In this document: piece by piece, positions 1 through 7,873 of the stretch
Position numbering within the stretch: position 1 is the stretch's first letter
How the letters are laid out: the number at the start of each line of letters is the position of its first letter
From: Pseudomonadota bacterium
GTDB taxonomy: Bacteria; Desulfobacterota; Desulfovibrionia; Desulfovibrionales; Desulfovibrionaceae
NCBI GenBank assembly: GCA_018816865.1
Contig: JAHIUW010000025.1
Span: forward strand, 105,643 to 169,642
DNA length: 64,000 nucleotides
Reading direction: 5' to 3'
Notes under the pieces: model-generated
The model's database searches: none
What the model was told of the DNA's origin: nothing
What the model saw: only the letters and a program-made list of their open reading frames with translations
Translations under genes and position numbers: made by a program

Positions 1-18
1 AACAGAGGTTGAATTTCT

Positions 19-759
19 ATGACCGCGACTAATCCCATCATCCAGATCAAGAATGTCTACAAGTACTTCGGGGACCTGACGGCCCTGAATGACGTCAGCT
101 TGGACATCGTGAAAGGCGAGAAGGTGGTCATCCTGGGCCCCAGCGGCTCGGGCAAATCCACCCTGCTCAGATCCATCAACCGCCTGGAGGAGATCGATCG
201 GGGCAAGATCATAGTGGACGGGGACGACATCCACGACCCGGCCAACGACATCAACAAGATCCGCCAGGAACTGGGCATGGTCTTCCAGAGTTTCAACCTC
301 TTCCCGCACAAGACCGTGTTGCAGAACCTGATGATGGCCCCCATCAAGCTCAAGGGCATGCTCCCGGACGATGCCCGCGAGATGGCCATGCGCCTGTTGA
401 CCAGGGTCGGCATTCCGGACAAGGCAGGGGTCTTCCCCGCCAAGCTCTCGGGCGGGCAGCAGCAACGCGTGGCCATTGCCCGCGCCCTGGCCATGAGCCC
501 CAAGATCATGCTTTTCGACGAGCCCACCAGCGCGTTGGACCCGGAGATGATCGGCGAGGTGCTGGACGTCATGGTCAAGCTGGCCAAGGAAGGAATGACC
601 ATGGTCGTGGTGACCCACGAGATGGGCTTTGCCCGTGAAGTGGCCGACCGCGTGGTGTTCATGGACTTCGGCCAGATCGTGGAGGTCGGCCCCCCGAAGC
701 ACTTCTTCGAGAGCCCGCAACACGAGCGCACCAAGCTGTTCATGCAGCAGATCCTCTAG
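19..759 (+). CDS. Amino-acid ABC transporter ATP-binding protein (GlnQ/ArtP family)
   Basis: This is the cytoplasmic ATPase subunit of a polar amino-acid importer; the permease and binding protein are presumably upstream, outside the window. The 246-residue length is normal for the family. Walker [10 protein letters not shown] lies at residues 40-48, the Q-loop glutamine near 89, the signature [10 protein letters not shown] from 142, Walker B IMLFDEP at 162-168 and the H-loop histidine at 199. The ATG is preceded by AGAGGTTGAATTTCT, a usable ribosome binding site. An intrinsic terminator follows 30 bases after the stop, so this is the last gene of its operon. The substrate cannot be told from the ATPase alone. 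Confidence 0.95.
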   Translation: MTATNPIIQIKNVYKYFGDLTALNDVSLDIVKGEKVVILGPSGSGKSTLLRSINRLEEIDRGKIIVDGDDIHDPANDINKIRQELGMVFQSFNLFPHKTVLQNLMMAPIKLKGMLPDDAREMAMRLLTRVGIPDKAGVFPAKLSGGQQQRVAIARALAMSPKIMLFDEPTSALDPEMIGEVLDVMVKLAKEGMTMVVVTHEMGFAREVADRVVFMDFGQIVEVGPPKHFFESPQHERTKLFMQQIL

Positions 760-790
760 CAGCCAAGCCACATCCCAAGGAACGCATTGC

Positions 791-816
791 AAGGGCACCC
801 CGATGGGTGCCCTTTT
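791..816 (+). terminator. Intrinsic terminator after the ABC ATPase gene
   Basis: Perfect 8-bp stem GGGCACCC/GGGTGCCC with a CGAT loop followed by TTTT; flanking AA/TT can extend the stem. It closes the ABC transporter operon. Confidence 0.9.
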
Positions 817-878
817 CCATTCACAGGCGTGCCGAAAGCGACTCTCTTCTGCCCGAAGCGAAGAGGGGTCGATTCCGT

Positions 879-2522
879 TCAGTACTCTCGGCGTTCCGCC
901 CCCAGCCCAGAAAACAGCCAGTCCATGGACCAGCCCGTGTCCCGGCCCACAGCCAGCAGCCAGTCGGCAGGAATACGCTGGGCACGCTTGGCATTGGAGA
1001 TCGAGGCCGGGGAGACGTTCAGGAACTCCGCCAACTCGCGGTTGCTCGCCGCACCAGCGGCCTTCTTGAGACGCTCCAGGACCCGCTCGGCCCGCCTCAA
1101 TTGCATGGCCCGCGCCATGTCCCTGGCCACCACATACATCCTGGGTTCGCTGAAAAACTCCTCGTTGAAGTAGGACTTCACCCCCACTCGCACATAGCTG
1201 CCTCTGGCGTTCTTGACCCGGCATTCCATGCTTTCAGGCCCTTTGCCCGCCAGCACCCGGCGCATACTGCGCTGGGCCCGGGGCAGGTCCTCGGGGTGCA
1301 GGATGTCCAGAATCCCCGTCAATTCAGGTAAGTTCCCGGGGACGCCGTCATCGACACCCAAGACCGTGGGCGTGAACAGGGTCGAGCTGCGCCGGATCAG
1401 CCGACCCTGGGCATCAATAACCAGCACGGCGTCTCCCTGCTCCTCGACAATGGATTCCATGAAGGCGGTTTCGCGCCCGGCCTGGCGGGTGATGTCCCGG
1501 CAGATGCCCAAGAGGCCCACGACCTCGAGTCCGGACTGGTCGAAGATGGGGCGGCGCACCACGCGGTACCACTGCGCCCCGCCGCCGAAATGGGCCATCA
1601 TGGGCGTTACGATCTCGCGGCGCTCCTCGAACACACGGATGGCGGCCTGGATCAGTCCCTGAGCAATGGTCGGGGGAAACAGCTCGTTTTCCTGCCCGCC
1701 AACGGCATCCTCGCGCCGCAGACGAAAGGCACGCAGATAGCTGGCATTGACCGCCGCCAGGCGGTGGTCCCGGCCCGTCACCCAGGCGATGTCCGGCAAG
1801 GCTTCCACAATGGCCCCAAAGGTCTTGAGCATCTCCGGGGCCTTGGGCGTCTTGCGTGAACGGAAATACCCGGAGTAGGCCCAGACACTCCCATCGCGCT
1901 GACGCAGGGCATGTGCCGTGAACAGGAAGGCCTGAGGCGCACCGTCTTTGCAGCGCAGGGTCACCTCGCCGCGCTTGATGCCATCGGATTCCGTCAACCC
2001 GTGCAGGATGCGCCGGTGTTCCTCGCCGTCGTAATAGAGCTGGCCGGTGTTCATGGCCAGCACCTCGGAGCGGCTGTATCCGCACAGGCGGCAGATCTCC
2101 GCACTGACGTCCAGCACCGTGCCATCCGGGCGAATGGTAAAGCCCATGCCCTCGCCATCCCCTCCCACGGGATCCAGATGCCGGCCCAGGGCCATGATCA
2201 GCATCCCGCCGTGCTCTGGCAGATGCAACTCCACTCCCCGCCACAGCATCTGGCGCATGCCCCGGCCGTCATCGGTACTGACCGTCACCACAAAATCGCT
2301 CATGGGTGGGCCGCCTCTGGCCTCGGCGATGGAACGGCGCAAGACTTCGGCCTCGCCTTCCTGCATCCCGTCGTAAACGCTGCCCAGGTCCCGTCCGGGA
2401 CGCACCCCGCGCCGCCTACGCCAGGTCCTGTTGGCATACAGGATTCGCCCCGAGGGTTCAAAAAGCAACCCATACTCGCTGGTTCGCTCCAGGCGTTCGG
2501 CATACAGCTCGAACATATCCAT
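879..2522 (-). CDS. Multi-PAS transcriptional regulator with C-terminal CI-repressor-like HTH
   Basis: 547 residues. Several PAS-like segments fill the first 450 or so residues; one reads GFTIRPDGTVLDVSAEICRL and another begins FGAIVEALPDIAWVTGRD. The last 60 residues form a helix-turn-helix of the phage CI-repressor type (NRELAEFLNVSPASISNAKR) followed by the typical WLLAVGRDTGWSMDWLFSG tail. There is no kinase or sigma-54 domain, so the PAS modules probably control DNA binding directly. The ATG has GGAGG eight bases upstream. It is divergent from a FadL-type porin gene, the obvious candidate target, and an inverted repeat lies between the two. The ligand of the PAS domains is unknown. Confidence 0.85.
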   Translation of the reverse strand: MDMFELYAERLERTSEYGLLFEPSGRILYANRTWRRRRGVRPGRDLGSVYDGMQEGEAEVLRRSIAEARGGPPMSDFVVTVSTDDGRGMRQMLWRGVELHLPEHGGMLIMALGRHLDPVGGDGEGMGFTIRPDGTVLDVSAEICRLCGYSRSEVLAMNTGQLYYDGEEHRRILHGLTESDGIKRGEVTLRCKDGAPQAFLFTAHALRQRDGSVWAYSGYFRSRKTPKAPEMLKTFGAIVEALPDIAWVTGRDHRLAAVNASYLRAFRLRREDAVGGQENELFPPTIAQGLIQAAIRVFEERREIVTPMMAHFGGGAQWYRVVRRPIFDQSGLEVVGLLGICRDITRQAGRETAFMESIVEEQGDAVLVIDAQGRLIRRSSTLFTPTVLGVDDGVPGNLPELTGILDILHPEDLPRAQRSMRRVLAGKGPESMECRVKNARGSYVRVGVKSYFNEEFFSEPRMYVVARDMARAMQLRRAERVLERLKKAAGAASNRELAEFLNVSPASISNAKRAQRIPADWLLAVGRDTGWSMDWLFSGLGAERREY

Positions 2523-2566
2523 TCTCAGCCTCCATTCACCATCAATGTCCGTCTAGTGCATCATTA

Positions 2567-2581
2567 TTCACCAAAAGTGAA
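2567..2581. promoter_or_regulatory. Inverted repeat, candidate operator of the PAS-HTH regulator
   Basis: TTCAC-CAAAA-GTGAA, a 5+5+5 dyad 45 bases upstream of the regulator start, in the divergent region shared with the porin gene. Another TTCACC occurs nearer the regulator start. Assignment to this regulator is inference from position. Confidence 0.35.
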
Positions 2582-2633
2582 CAAAGACCTTGCTTCGTTA
2601 ACAAATAATTTATGAAAATCAGCTTGTTGCAGC

Positions 2634-2661
2634 TTGATCAAATGGCCCTACCGTCTATAGT
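2634..2661 (+). promoter_or_regulatory. Sigma-70 promoter of the FadL-type gene
   Basis: TTGATC (2634-2639), 16-base spacer, TATAGT (2656-2661), ending 44 bases before the start codon at 2706. Both boxes are close to consensus. Confidence 0.6.
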
Positions 2662-2705
2662 CCCAGCGCCCTTTCATAAATCATCTCACCACTGGAGACG
2701 CGTCC

Positions 2706-4022
2706 ATGCATCGAGCGGCCCTAGCGATCCTGTCGCTGCTGTTGATCCTGACCACCGCCACCACCGGTCACTGCGCCGGATACGCCCTGTATGAATGGAG
2801 CGCCCGGGGCAACGCCCTGGGCGGAGCCTTCGCGGCCAAGGCCGATGATCCCTCGGCCATCGCCTTCAATCCCGCAGGCATCACCCAGTTGCAAGGCAGC
2901 CATTTTCAGACCGGCGTGTCCTTCATCGCCCCCAACACAAACGTCAACGCCGCAACCATCGCAGGCGATGACGGACGCGGCGAAGGTCAGATCTGGACCA
3001 TCCCCAATGCCTATTACACCCGCCAGATGAACGATCATGTCTGGCTGGGCCTGGGCATGTACTCACGAGTAGGCCTGGGCTCCGACTACAGCAACGAGGA
3101 GACCTGGTTCGGTCGCTACAACTGCGCAGCGGCCAGCATCAAATCCACGTCCCTGGCCACGGCCTTTGCCTGGAAGGTCACCGATGAGCTGTCCCTGGCC
3201 TTTGCGCCGGAGATCATCATCATGGACTTCGGCTACACCAAGTTCACCGATGCCTCGATGACCAACAACCCCGCAACCACGGCCAACGATGTACGCCAGG
3301 AGATCAGCGCCCAAGGCTGGGCCCCCGGCTACACCTTTGCCCTGCATTGGAAGCCCGAGGACTGGCTGGCAGCGGGTCTGGTCTACCGGGGCGAAACCCA
3401 ACTGACGGTGCGCGGCAGCGCCGATTTCGAACGCGGCCCCAGCGTCGACGCCACCCTGGCCGTTCTCAAGGGCAATCCCAGCCCGATTATCGCGGGCACG
3501 GCGGCCCTCTATGACGCGGGTCTGCGCGACACTGAGATCCAGGGCACGGAGCCCATCCCCGGCTCGGCGACCATAGGCCTGATGGTCAAGCCCCTGCCCA
3601 AGTTAAGCGTGGAGTTCGACCTCACCAGGACCTTCTGGGGGGCCTATAAGGAACTCGTGTTCAACTACAGCAACGTGCTGGACAAGCAGGGCGCCGACAA
3701 GAACTGGGTGGACACCTGGCGCTATCAGCTGGGTCTGGAATACAACGCCACGGATTGGTTAGATCTGCGGGCCGGTTACGTCTACGACGAATCACCCATT
3801 CCCGACGGTTATGTGGACTACGCCGTGCCCGGCAACGACCGCCAGATCGTCAGTCTTGGGGCGGGCCTGAAGTTCGACAACCTGACCGTGGACTTCTCCT
3901 ACGGCTACCTGTGGGTCCTGGACCGCAACGTGGAGTCCCGTGCCAGAGAAGGGGTCTTCGACTCCAACTTCGAGGGTGGCAAGACCCACATCGTGGGCCT
4001 ATCCGTGGGTTACCAATTCTAA
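2706..4022 (+). CDS. OmpP1/FadL-family outer-membrane transporter
   Basis: 438-residue outer-membrane beta-barrel of the FadL family, which takes up long-chain fatty acids or other hydrophobic compounds. A signal peptide (roughly residues 1-24) is followed by the family's N-terminal hatch pattern: GNALGGAFAAKADDPSAIAF, then NPAGITQL. The C-terminus ends in SVGYQF, with the terminal aromatic residue expected of a barrel recognised by BAM. GGAGACG lies six bases before the ATG. It is transcribed alone from its own promoter to a strong terminator and is divergent from a PAS-HTH regulator that may control it. The substrate is not known. Confidence 0.9.
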   Translation: MHRAALAILSLLLILTTATTGHCAGYALYEWSARGNALGGAFAAKADDPSAIAFNPAGITQLQGSHFQTGVSFIAPNTNVNAATIAGDDGRGEGQIWTIPNAYYTRQMNDHVWLGLGMYSRVGLGSDYSNEETWFGRYNCAAASIKSTSLATAFAWKVTDELSLAFAPEIIIMDFGYTKFTDASMTNNPATTANDVRQEISAQGWAPGYTFALHWKPEDWLAAGLVYRGETQLTVRGSADFERGPSVDATLAVLKGNPSPIIAGTAALYDAGLRDTEIQGTEPIPGSATIGLMVKPLPKLSVEFDLTRTFWGAYKELVFNYSNVLDKQGADKNWVDTWRYQLGLEYNATDWLDLRAGYVYDESPIPDGYVDYAVPGNDRQIVSLGAGLKFDNLTVDFSYGYLWVLDRNVESRAREGVFDSNFEGGKTHIVGLSVGYQF

Positions 4023-4060
4023 AAGCCACGCGCCTGGACACTAGAAAAGGCCGACAGCAA

Positions 4061-4090
4061 AAAAGCCCTCCGGTCTCCCGGAGGGCTTTT
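4061..4090 (+). terminator. Intrinsic terminator after the FadL-type gene
   Basis: A 13-bp perfect stem, AAAAGCCCTCCGG with CCGGAGGGCTTTT, around a TCTC loop; it works in either direction. Almost the same hairpin recurs at 7822-7847. Confidence 0.95.
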
Positions 4091-4300
4091 CACATTGAAA
4101 CAGGCATGGGCTAGAGGACAACTCTTCCGGGGTCCAGGCAGGACTAGCCCACCTCCTTCTTGCTGTGCTAACAGATAAAACATCTCATTCAATCAGTTCA
4201 TCGACAGGAGCATTGCAGAGCCGGACAACGATCCAGGTCCCGGCATTCAGAATCAGTTCAGACGCTCACACAGTGGCCCAACCGACACAGGACAAACGAC

Positions 4301-5680
4301 ATGACCGAACCAAGGACACCCCACCCCATAGGTCAGAACCCGCAATCTCCGAGATTGCAGCGGATACTCGACAGCGTCGCCTTGGGCATCTTTGCCGTGG
4401 ACAAGAACTGGAACATCACCTTCTTCAATCGTGAGGCTGAGCGCATCACCGGATATGGACGCGAGGAAGCACTGGGCAAGAAATGCTGGAACATCCTGCC
4501 CAATGAGCGCTGCCACAAACGCTGCCACATGCGCCAGGCCATGCGCACGGGCAGAAGCGTGATCAAGGCCAGGGTGCACGTCCTGAACAGAAGCCACCGG
4601 AGGATTCCCCTGGAAATCACGGCAGCGCTGCTCCATGACGATGCCGGGGAGATGATGGGGGGAGTGGAATCGTTCATGGACCTCACAGCTCGTCAGTCAC
4701 TGGAAGATTTCGTCAGACAATCCTACCAATATCACAGCATGATCGGCCGCGACAAAGGCATGCGCCACCTATTCAGCATCGTGAAGACGGTGGCCCCCAC
4801 CGAGGCCTCCCTGCTCCTGCTGGGCGAAACCGGCACCGGCAAGGATCTGCTGGCCAGGGTCGTGCACAACGCGAGTTCCAGGGCAGACAAGCCGTATATC
4901 AAGGTCAACTGCGCGGCTATCCCCCACAACCTCTTGGAATCGGAACTTTTCGGGTACCGCAAGGGCGCGTTCACAGACGCCCGGCGGGACAAGCCAGGCC
5001 TCTTCGCCCAGGCCCAGGGAGGCACCATCTTCCTGGACGAGATCGCGGATATCCCCAAGGAACTACAGGCCAAACTTTTTCAGGTGCTCGATGAAAGCGC
5101 GTATTACCCCCTGGGCGCAACCTCGCCGGAGACGGTCGACGTGCGCTTCATTGCGGCCACCAACCTCAACTTGGCGGCCCTGATGGAGCGAGGTGAATTT
5201 CGTGCCGACCTCTATTTTCGCCTGCGCGTCGTGGAATTGGTCCTCCCCCCTTTGCGCGACCGCCCCTCGGACATTCCCCTGCTCATCGAACATTTCCTGC
5301 ATGAATTCGCGGCGCAGCAGAGTAAGCACATCACAGGTATGGAGCCCGAGGCCATGCACCTGCTGCTCAATTACGACTACCCTGGAAATGTACGGGAACT
5401 CCGCCACATCGTGGAGCACGGCGTCATCCTGTCCTGCGGGGATTTCGTTGAACTCGAAGACCTGCCCCAAAGCCTGATCGACAGAGCAAACTCTCACGCC
5501 CAACCACAGGGCCAGCCCCTGTTGAGCGAAGTCCCCACATCCCTGGACCTGAAAGGTCGCGAACGCATCATGCTCCTGGAGGCCCTTCAGGAACACGGTT
5601 GGCGCATAGGCGAGACCGCCAGCGCCCTGGGCATTGACCGCACCACCCTGTGGCGCAGGAAAAAGAAGCTGGGTCTTTAG
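4301..5680 (+). CDS. Sigma-54-dependent activator, PAS-AAA+-Fis
   Basis: 459-residue bacterial enhancer-binding protein. A PAS domain spans about residues 20-135 and carries three close cysteines (C62, C71, C75, as in NERCHKRCHM), suggesting redox or metal sensing. The AAA+ domain has Walker A GETGTGKD at 175-182, GAFTDA at 222-227 where most family members have GAFTGA, and Walker B GGTIFLDEIAD at 240-250. A Fis-type HTH (GETASALGIDRTTLWRRKKK) ends the protein. There is no receiver domain. It lies directly upstream of the Hdr-like selenoprotein gene. The gap between them holds paired TGTTGCA/TGCAACA sites and a GG-N10-GC promoter, so it probably activates that gene. Confidence 0.93.
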   Translation: MTEPRTPHPIGQNPQSPRLQRILDSVALGIFAVDKNWNITFFNREAERITGYGREEALGKKCWNILPNERCHKRCHMRQAMRTGRSVIKARVHVLNRSHRRIPLEITAALLHDDAGEMMGGVESFMDLTARQSLEDFVRQSYQYHSMIGRDKGMRHLFSIVKTVAPTEASLLLLGETGTGKDLLARVVHNASSRADKPYIKVNCAAIPHNLLESELFGYRKGAFTDARRDKPGLFAQAQGGTIFLDEIADIPKELQAKLFQVLDESAYYPLGATSPETVDVRFIAATNLNLAALMERGEFRADLYFRLRVVELVLPPLRDRPSDIPLLIEHFLHEFAAQQSKHITGMEPEAMHLLLNYDYPGNVRELRHIVEHGVILSCGDFVELEDLPQSLIDRANSHAQPQGQPLLSEVPTSLDLKGRERIMLLEALQEHGWRIGETASALGIDRTTLWRRKKKLGL

Positions 5681-5683
5681 CCC

Positions 5684-5713
5684 TGTTGCACCACATGCTG
5701 CGAATATGCAACA
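5684..5713. promoter_or_regulatory. Distal upstream activator site, TGTTGCA-N16-TGCAACA
   Basis: Perfect 7-base arms (5684-5690 and 5707-5713) just after the activator's stop codon and about 230-255 bases upstream of the sigma-54 promoter. The arms match the proximal site exactly. Confidence 0.6.
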
Positions 5714-5837
5714 TGACTCGAGCACCAAAGGCCTTGCTTTATTAAAAATCTCCGCTTTCAGTTGAAACAGCACATCATTCCGCAAAGTTATTTACACCTG
5801 ACAAGACCAGCCAACAGGCGCTGACCAGTGCAATATA

Positions 5838-5855
5838 TGTTGCATTTGTGCAACA
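5838..5855. promoter_or_regulatory. Proximal upstream activator site, TGTTGCATTTGTGCAACA
   Basis: A perfect 7+4+7 palindrome 84 bases upstream of the GG of the sigma-54 promoter, the usual distance for an enhancer bound by a NtrC-family activator. There is no T-tract after it, so it is unlikely to be a terminator. Confidence 0.7.
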
Positions 5856-5938
5856 AAAATTGTGCTGGTGCAGCGCCTCTTTCAGTTTTTTGGACCTAAC
5901 ACTTTACAATGACAGACATTGCCACCGGGCGCCCCCAA

Positions 5939-5954
5939 CGGCCCCCCTTTTGCT
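5939..5954 (+). promoter_or_regulatory. Sigma-54 promoter of the Hdr-like selenoprotein gene
   Basis: CGGC (5939-5942) and TTTTGCT (5948-5954) give the invariant GG-N10-GC spacing, with GG at 5940-5941 and GC at 5952-5953. The -12 box matches the consensus TTGCT; the -24 box has C for T. Transcription would start about 55 bases before the gene. Confidence 0.6.
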
Positions 5955-6019
5955 AAGGCCAAGAGAGAAGCCCCACGCAACCAGCACCATCAGCTGCCTG
6001 GAAAACAAGGGAGGAGGGC

Positions 6020-7318
6020 ATGAACGAGACATCCACAACATTGATCCAACCACTTGAGCCTATGTTTCTGAAAAAGGCCGCAAGCCTGCTGCCCGAAGGT
6101 GGAAACCTCAACCTATGCCTGACTTGCGGGGCCTGTGTTGCCGGGTGCCCGGCCTCGGGGCTGGAGGACATGGACCCGCGCAAATTCCTGCGCCTGGCCC
6201 TTTTTGGACAATACGAGGAATTGACCACCACCCCCTGGGTCTGGCAATGCACCATGTGTCGGCGTTGCGTCTACGCCTGCCCCATGCATGTGGATATTCC
6301 GAGTCTGGTCTACCTATGCCGCCAGACATGGTCCAGGGAGACCCGGCCCAAGGGGATTCTCGGCTCCTGCGAGCAGGCCCTGAACACACCTGGAAACAGC
6401 GCCATGGGCGCATCCAGCGATGATTTCGCCTTCGTCGTCCAGGACGTTGTCGAAGAGGTCCGCGAAAATCAGCCTGGCCAGGAAAACCTTGAAGCCCCCA
6501 TGGACAAGCAAGGTGCCTATTATTTCCTGAACCAGAACTCACGCGAACCAGTGACCGAGCCCGACGAGATGGTCCCACTGTGGAAGATTCTGAACATGGT
6601 GGGTGCGGATTGGACATACAGCACCAAGGGCTGGGCCGCAGAAAACTACTGCATGTTCCTGGCCGATGACGAAGCCTGGGAAAAAGTGGTCCGCAACAAG
6701 GCCAAGGCGGTGGAGGACCTGGGGTGTAAGGTCTGGCTCAACACCGAATGAGGCCACGAATTCTATGCGGTCCGGGCCGGACTGCAAAAGTTCAATATTG
6801 AGTACAGCTTCAAGCTGGAAAGCATCATCTCCCTCTACGCCAAGTGGATTCGCGAGGGCAAACTGCCCGTCAATTCCGACTGGAACAAGGAACTCGGCAT
6901 CAAGTTCACCGTTCAAGACCCCTGCCAACTGGTGCGCAAGTCCCTGGGCGATCCTGTGGCCGATGATTTGCGCTTTGTGGTCAAATCGGTGGTCGGCTAT
7001 GACAACTTCATCGACATGTGGCCCAACAAATCCAACAACTACTGTTGCGGGGGAGGGGGAGGATTCCTCCAATCCGGTTATGCCGAAGCCAGACGGGCCT
7101 ATGGCAGGGTCAAACTTGATCAGATTCTGCAGACAGGGGCCGACTATTGCATCGCCCCCTGCCACAACTGCCATTCGCAGATTCATGACTTGAGCGAATT
7201 CTACGAAGCAGGATTCCCGGTGGTGCATCTCTGGACCCTGATCTGTCTTTCCCTGGGCATCCTCGGAGAGAACGAACGGGAATACCTGGGGGACGACCTG
7301 CGAAACGTCGGACTCTAA
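6020..7318 (+). CDS. HdrD/DsrK-like Fe-S protein containing selenocysteine at an in-frame UGA
   Basis: Read through the TGA at 6749-6751, this gives 432 residues. The N-terminal half is an HdrC-like ferredoxin module with two [4Fe-4S] motifs (C33/C36/C39/C43 and C77/C80/C83/C87). The C-terminal half has a CCG cysteine domain: C302, C342-C343 in a YCCGGGGGF loop, and C381-x2-C384. UGA codon 244 sits in NTE-U-GHEF, where relatives such as DsrK and HdrD have cysteine (ECGH). Both flanks are in the same frame and complete one domain, so selenocysteine explains the TGA better than a nonsense mutation. The protein probably moves electrons to or from a thiol/disulfide or a membrane partner; the partner is unknown. 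It is likely controlled by the sigma-54 activator upstream. Confidence 0.88.
6767..6785 (+). promoter_or_regulatory. SECIS-like hairpin downstream of the UGA codon
   Basis: Stem GCGGTCC (6767-6773) with GGACTGC (6779-6785), seven pairs including one G-T, and loop GGGCC (6774-6778). The loop starts 22 bases after the UGA, inside the range of bacterial SECIS elements bound by SelB. The structure was found by eye and not folded computationally. Confidence 0.7.
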
Positions 7319-7324
7319 GATGCA

Positions 7325-7729
7325 ATGAGGCAAGACACCCCGCATGAGGATCGTCAACGGCGTGCGCAGAAGCTCCAGACAGACATGGGACGCTATTTGG
7401 ATGAAATGGCCAACCACATCGGCAAAGCAGCTGGGGATGAACAGGACGAAGCGCTGCTTACGACGCACTTCTTGGGCCAGAACTACAGCCTGGCCCTGAG
7501 CTGCCAAGCCCGGGGGCTGCGCCGCTTTGTGGTCCGCATGCAGGAGCCGTGGCCGCAAACCCTGGTCATTGGCCGATTGTTGCCCAACGGCAGAGCCCGG
7601 GTCTTTGACCACGGTGTGGCGTTGTTCTCAGACTATCTGTTGCACGAGGGCCTGTTCGAGGAGTTTTGTCGCGACCTCAAGGAGTCCCTGGCCCTGTGTG
7701 CCTGTGGCGACCCGAAAATGATTGATTGA
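7325..7729 (+). CDS. Uncharacterised 134-residue protein co-transcribed with the selenoprotein
   Basis: I do not recognise this protein. It begins six bases after the selenoprotein stop and ends before a terminator, so it is almost certainly in the same transcript. It is soluble, with no signal peptide or membrane segment, and an acidic, helical N-terminus (residues 1-45). The middle contains FVVRMQEPWPQTLVIGRLLP and the C-terminus has a Cys-x-Cys pair (LCACGDP). There is no strong ribosome binding site, consistent with translational coupling. It could be an assembly factor or small partner of the Hdr-like protein; that is inference from position only. Confidence 0.7.
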   Translation: MRQDTPHEDRQRRAQKLQTDMGRYLDEMANHIGKAAGDEQDEALLTTHFLGQNYSLALSCQARGLRRFVVRMQEPWPQTLVIGRLLPNGRARVFDHGVALFSDYLLHEGLFEEFCRDLKESLALCACGDPKMID

Positions 7730-7821
7730 TCCGTCCAAAGGCGTGAGGTGATAACGCAGCACAAACCAATTGTTCCGATCAGCCTCCACAAGGGACTGTC
7801 CGGCACCATGAAAACAAGCAG

Positions 7822-7847
7822 GCCCTCCGGTCTTCCGGAGGGCTTTT
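7822..7847. terminator. Intrinsic terminator of the selenoprotein operon
   Basis: Perfect 9-bp stem GCCCTCCGG/CCGGAGGGC with TCTT loop, followed by TTTT on the plus strand. The convergent dxs gene ends 27 bases further on. The hairpin nearly duplicates the one at 4061-4090. Confidence 0.9.
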
Positions 7848-7873
7848 CAACGTTCAACAGGCAATGGGAGGGG

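Larger units (their letters stand above)
5681..6019 (+). other. 339-base regulatory gap before the selenoprotein gene
   Basis: No gene is seen here. The gap contains two inverted-repeat sites (5684-5713 and 5838-5855) and a sigma-54-type promoter (5939-5954). The start codon at 6020 is preceded by a strong GGGAGGAGGGC ribosome binding site. Confidence 0.6.

Noticed and set aside
839..871. Imperfect inverted repeat near the end of the PAS-HTH gene
   Set aside because: Several mismatches and no T-tract on the minus strand; too weak to call a terminator.
6749..6751. TGA read as a true stop splitting two genes, or as a nonsense mutation
   Set aside because: The downstream frame continues a conserved cysteine domain without an own ribosome binding site, the missing residue is a conserved Cys position, and a SECIS-like hairpin follows.
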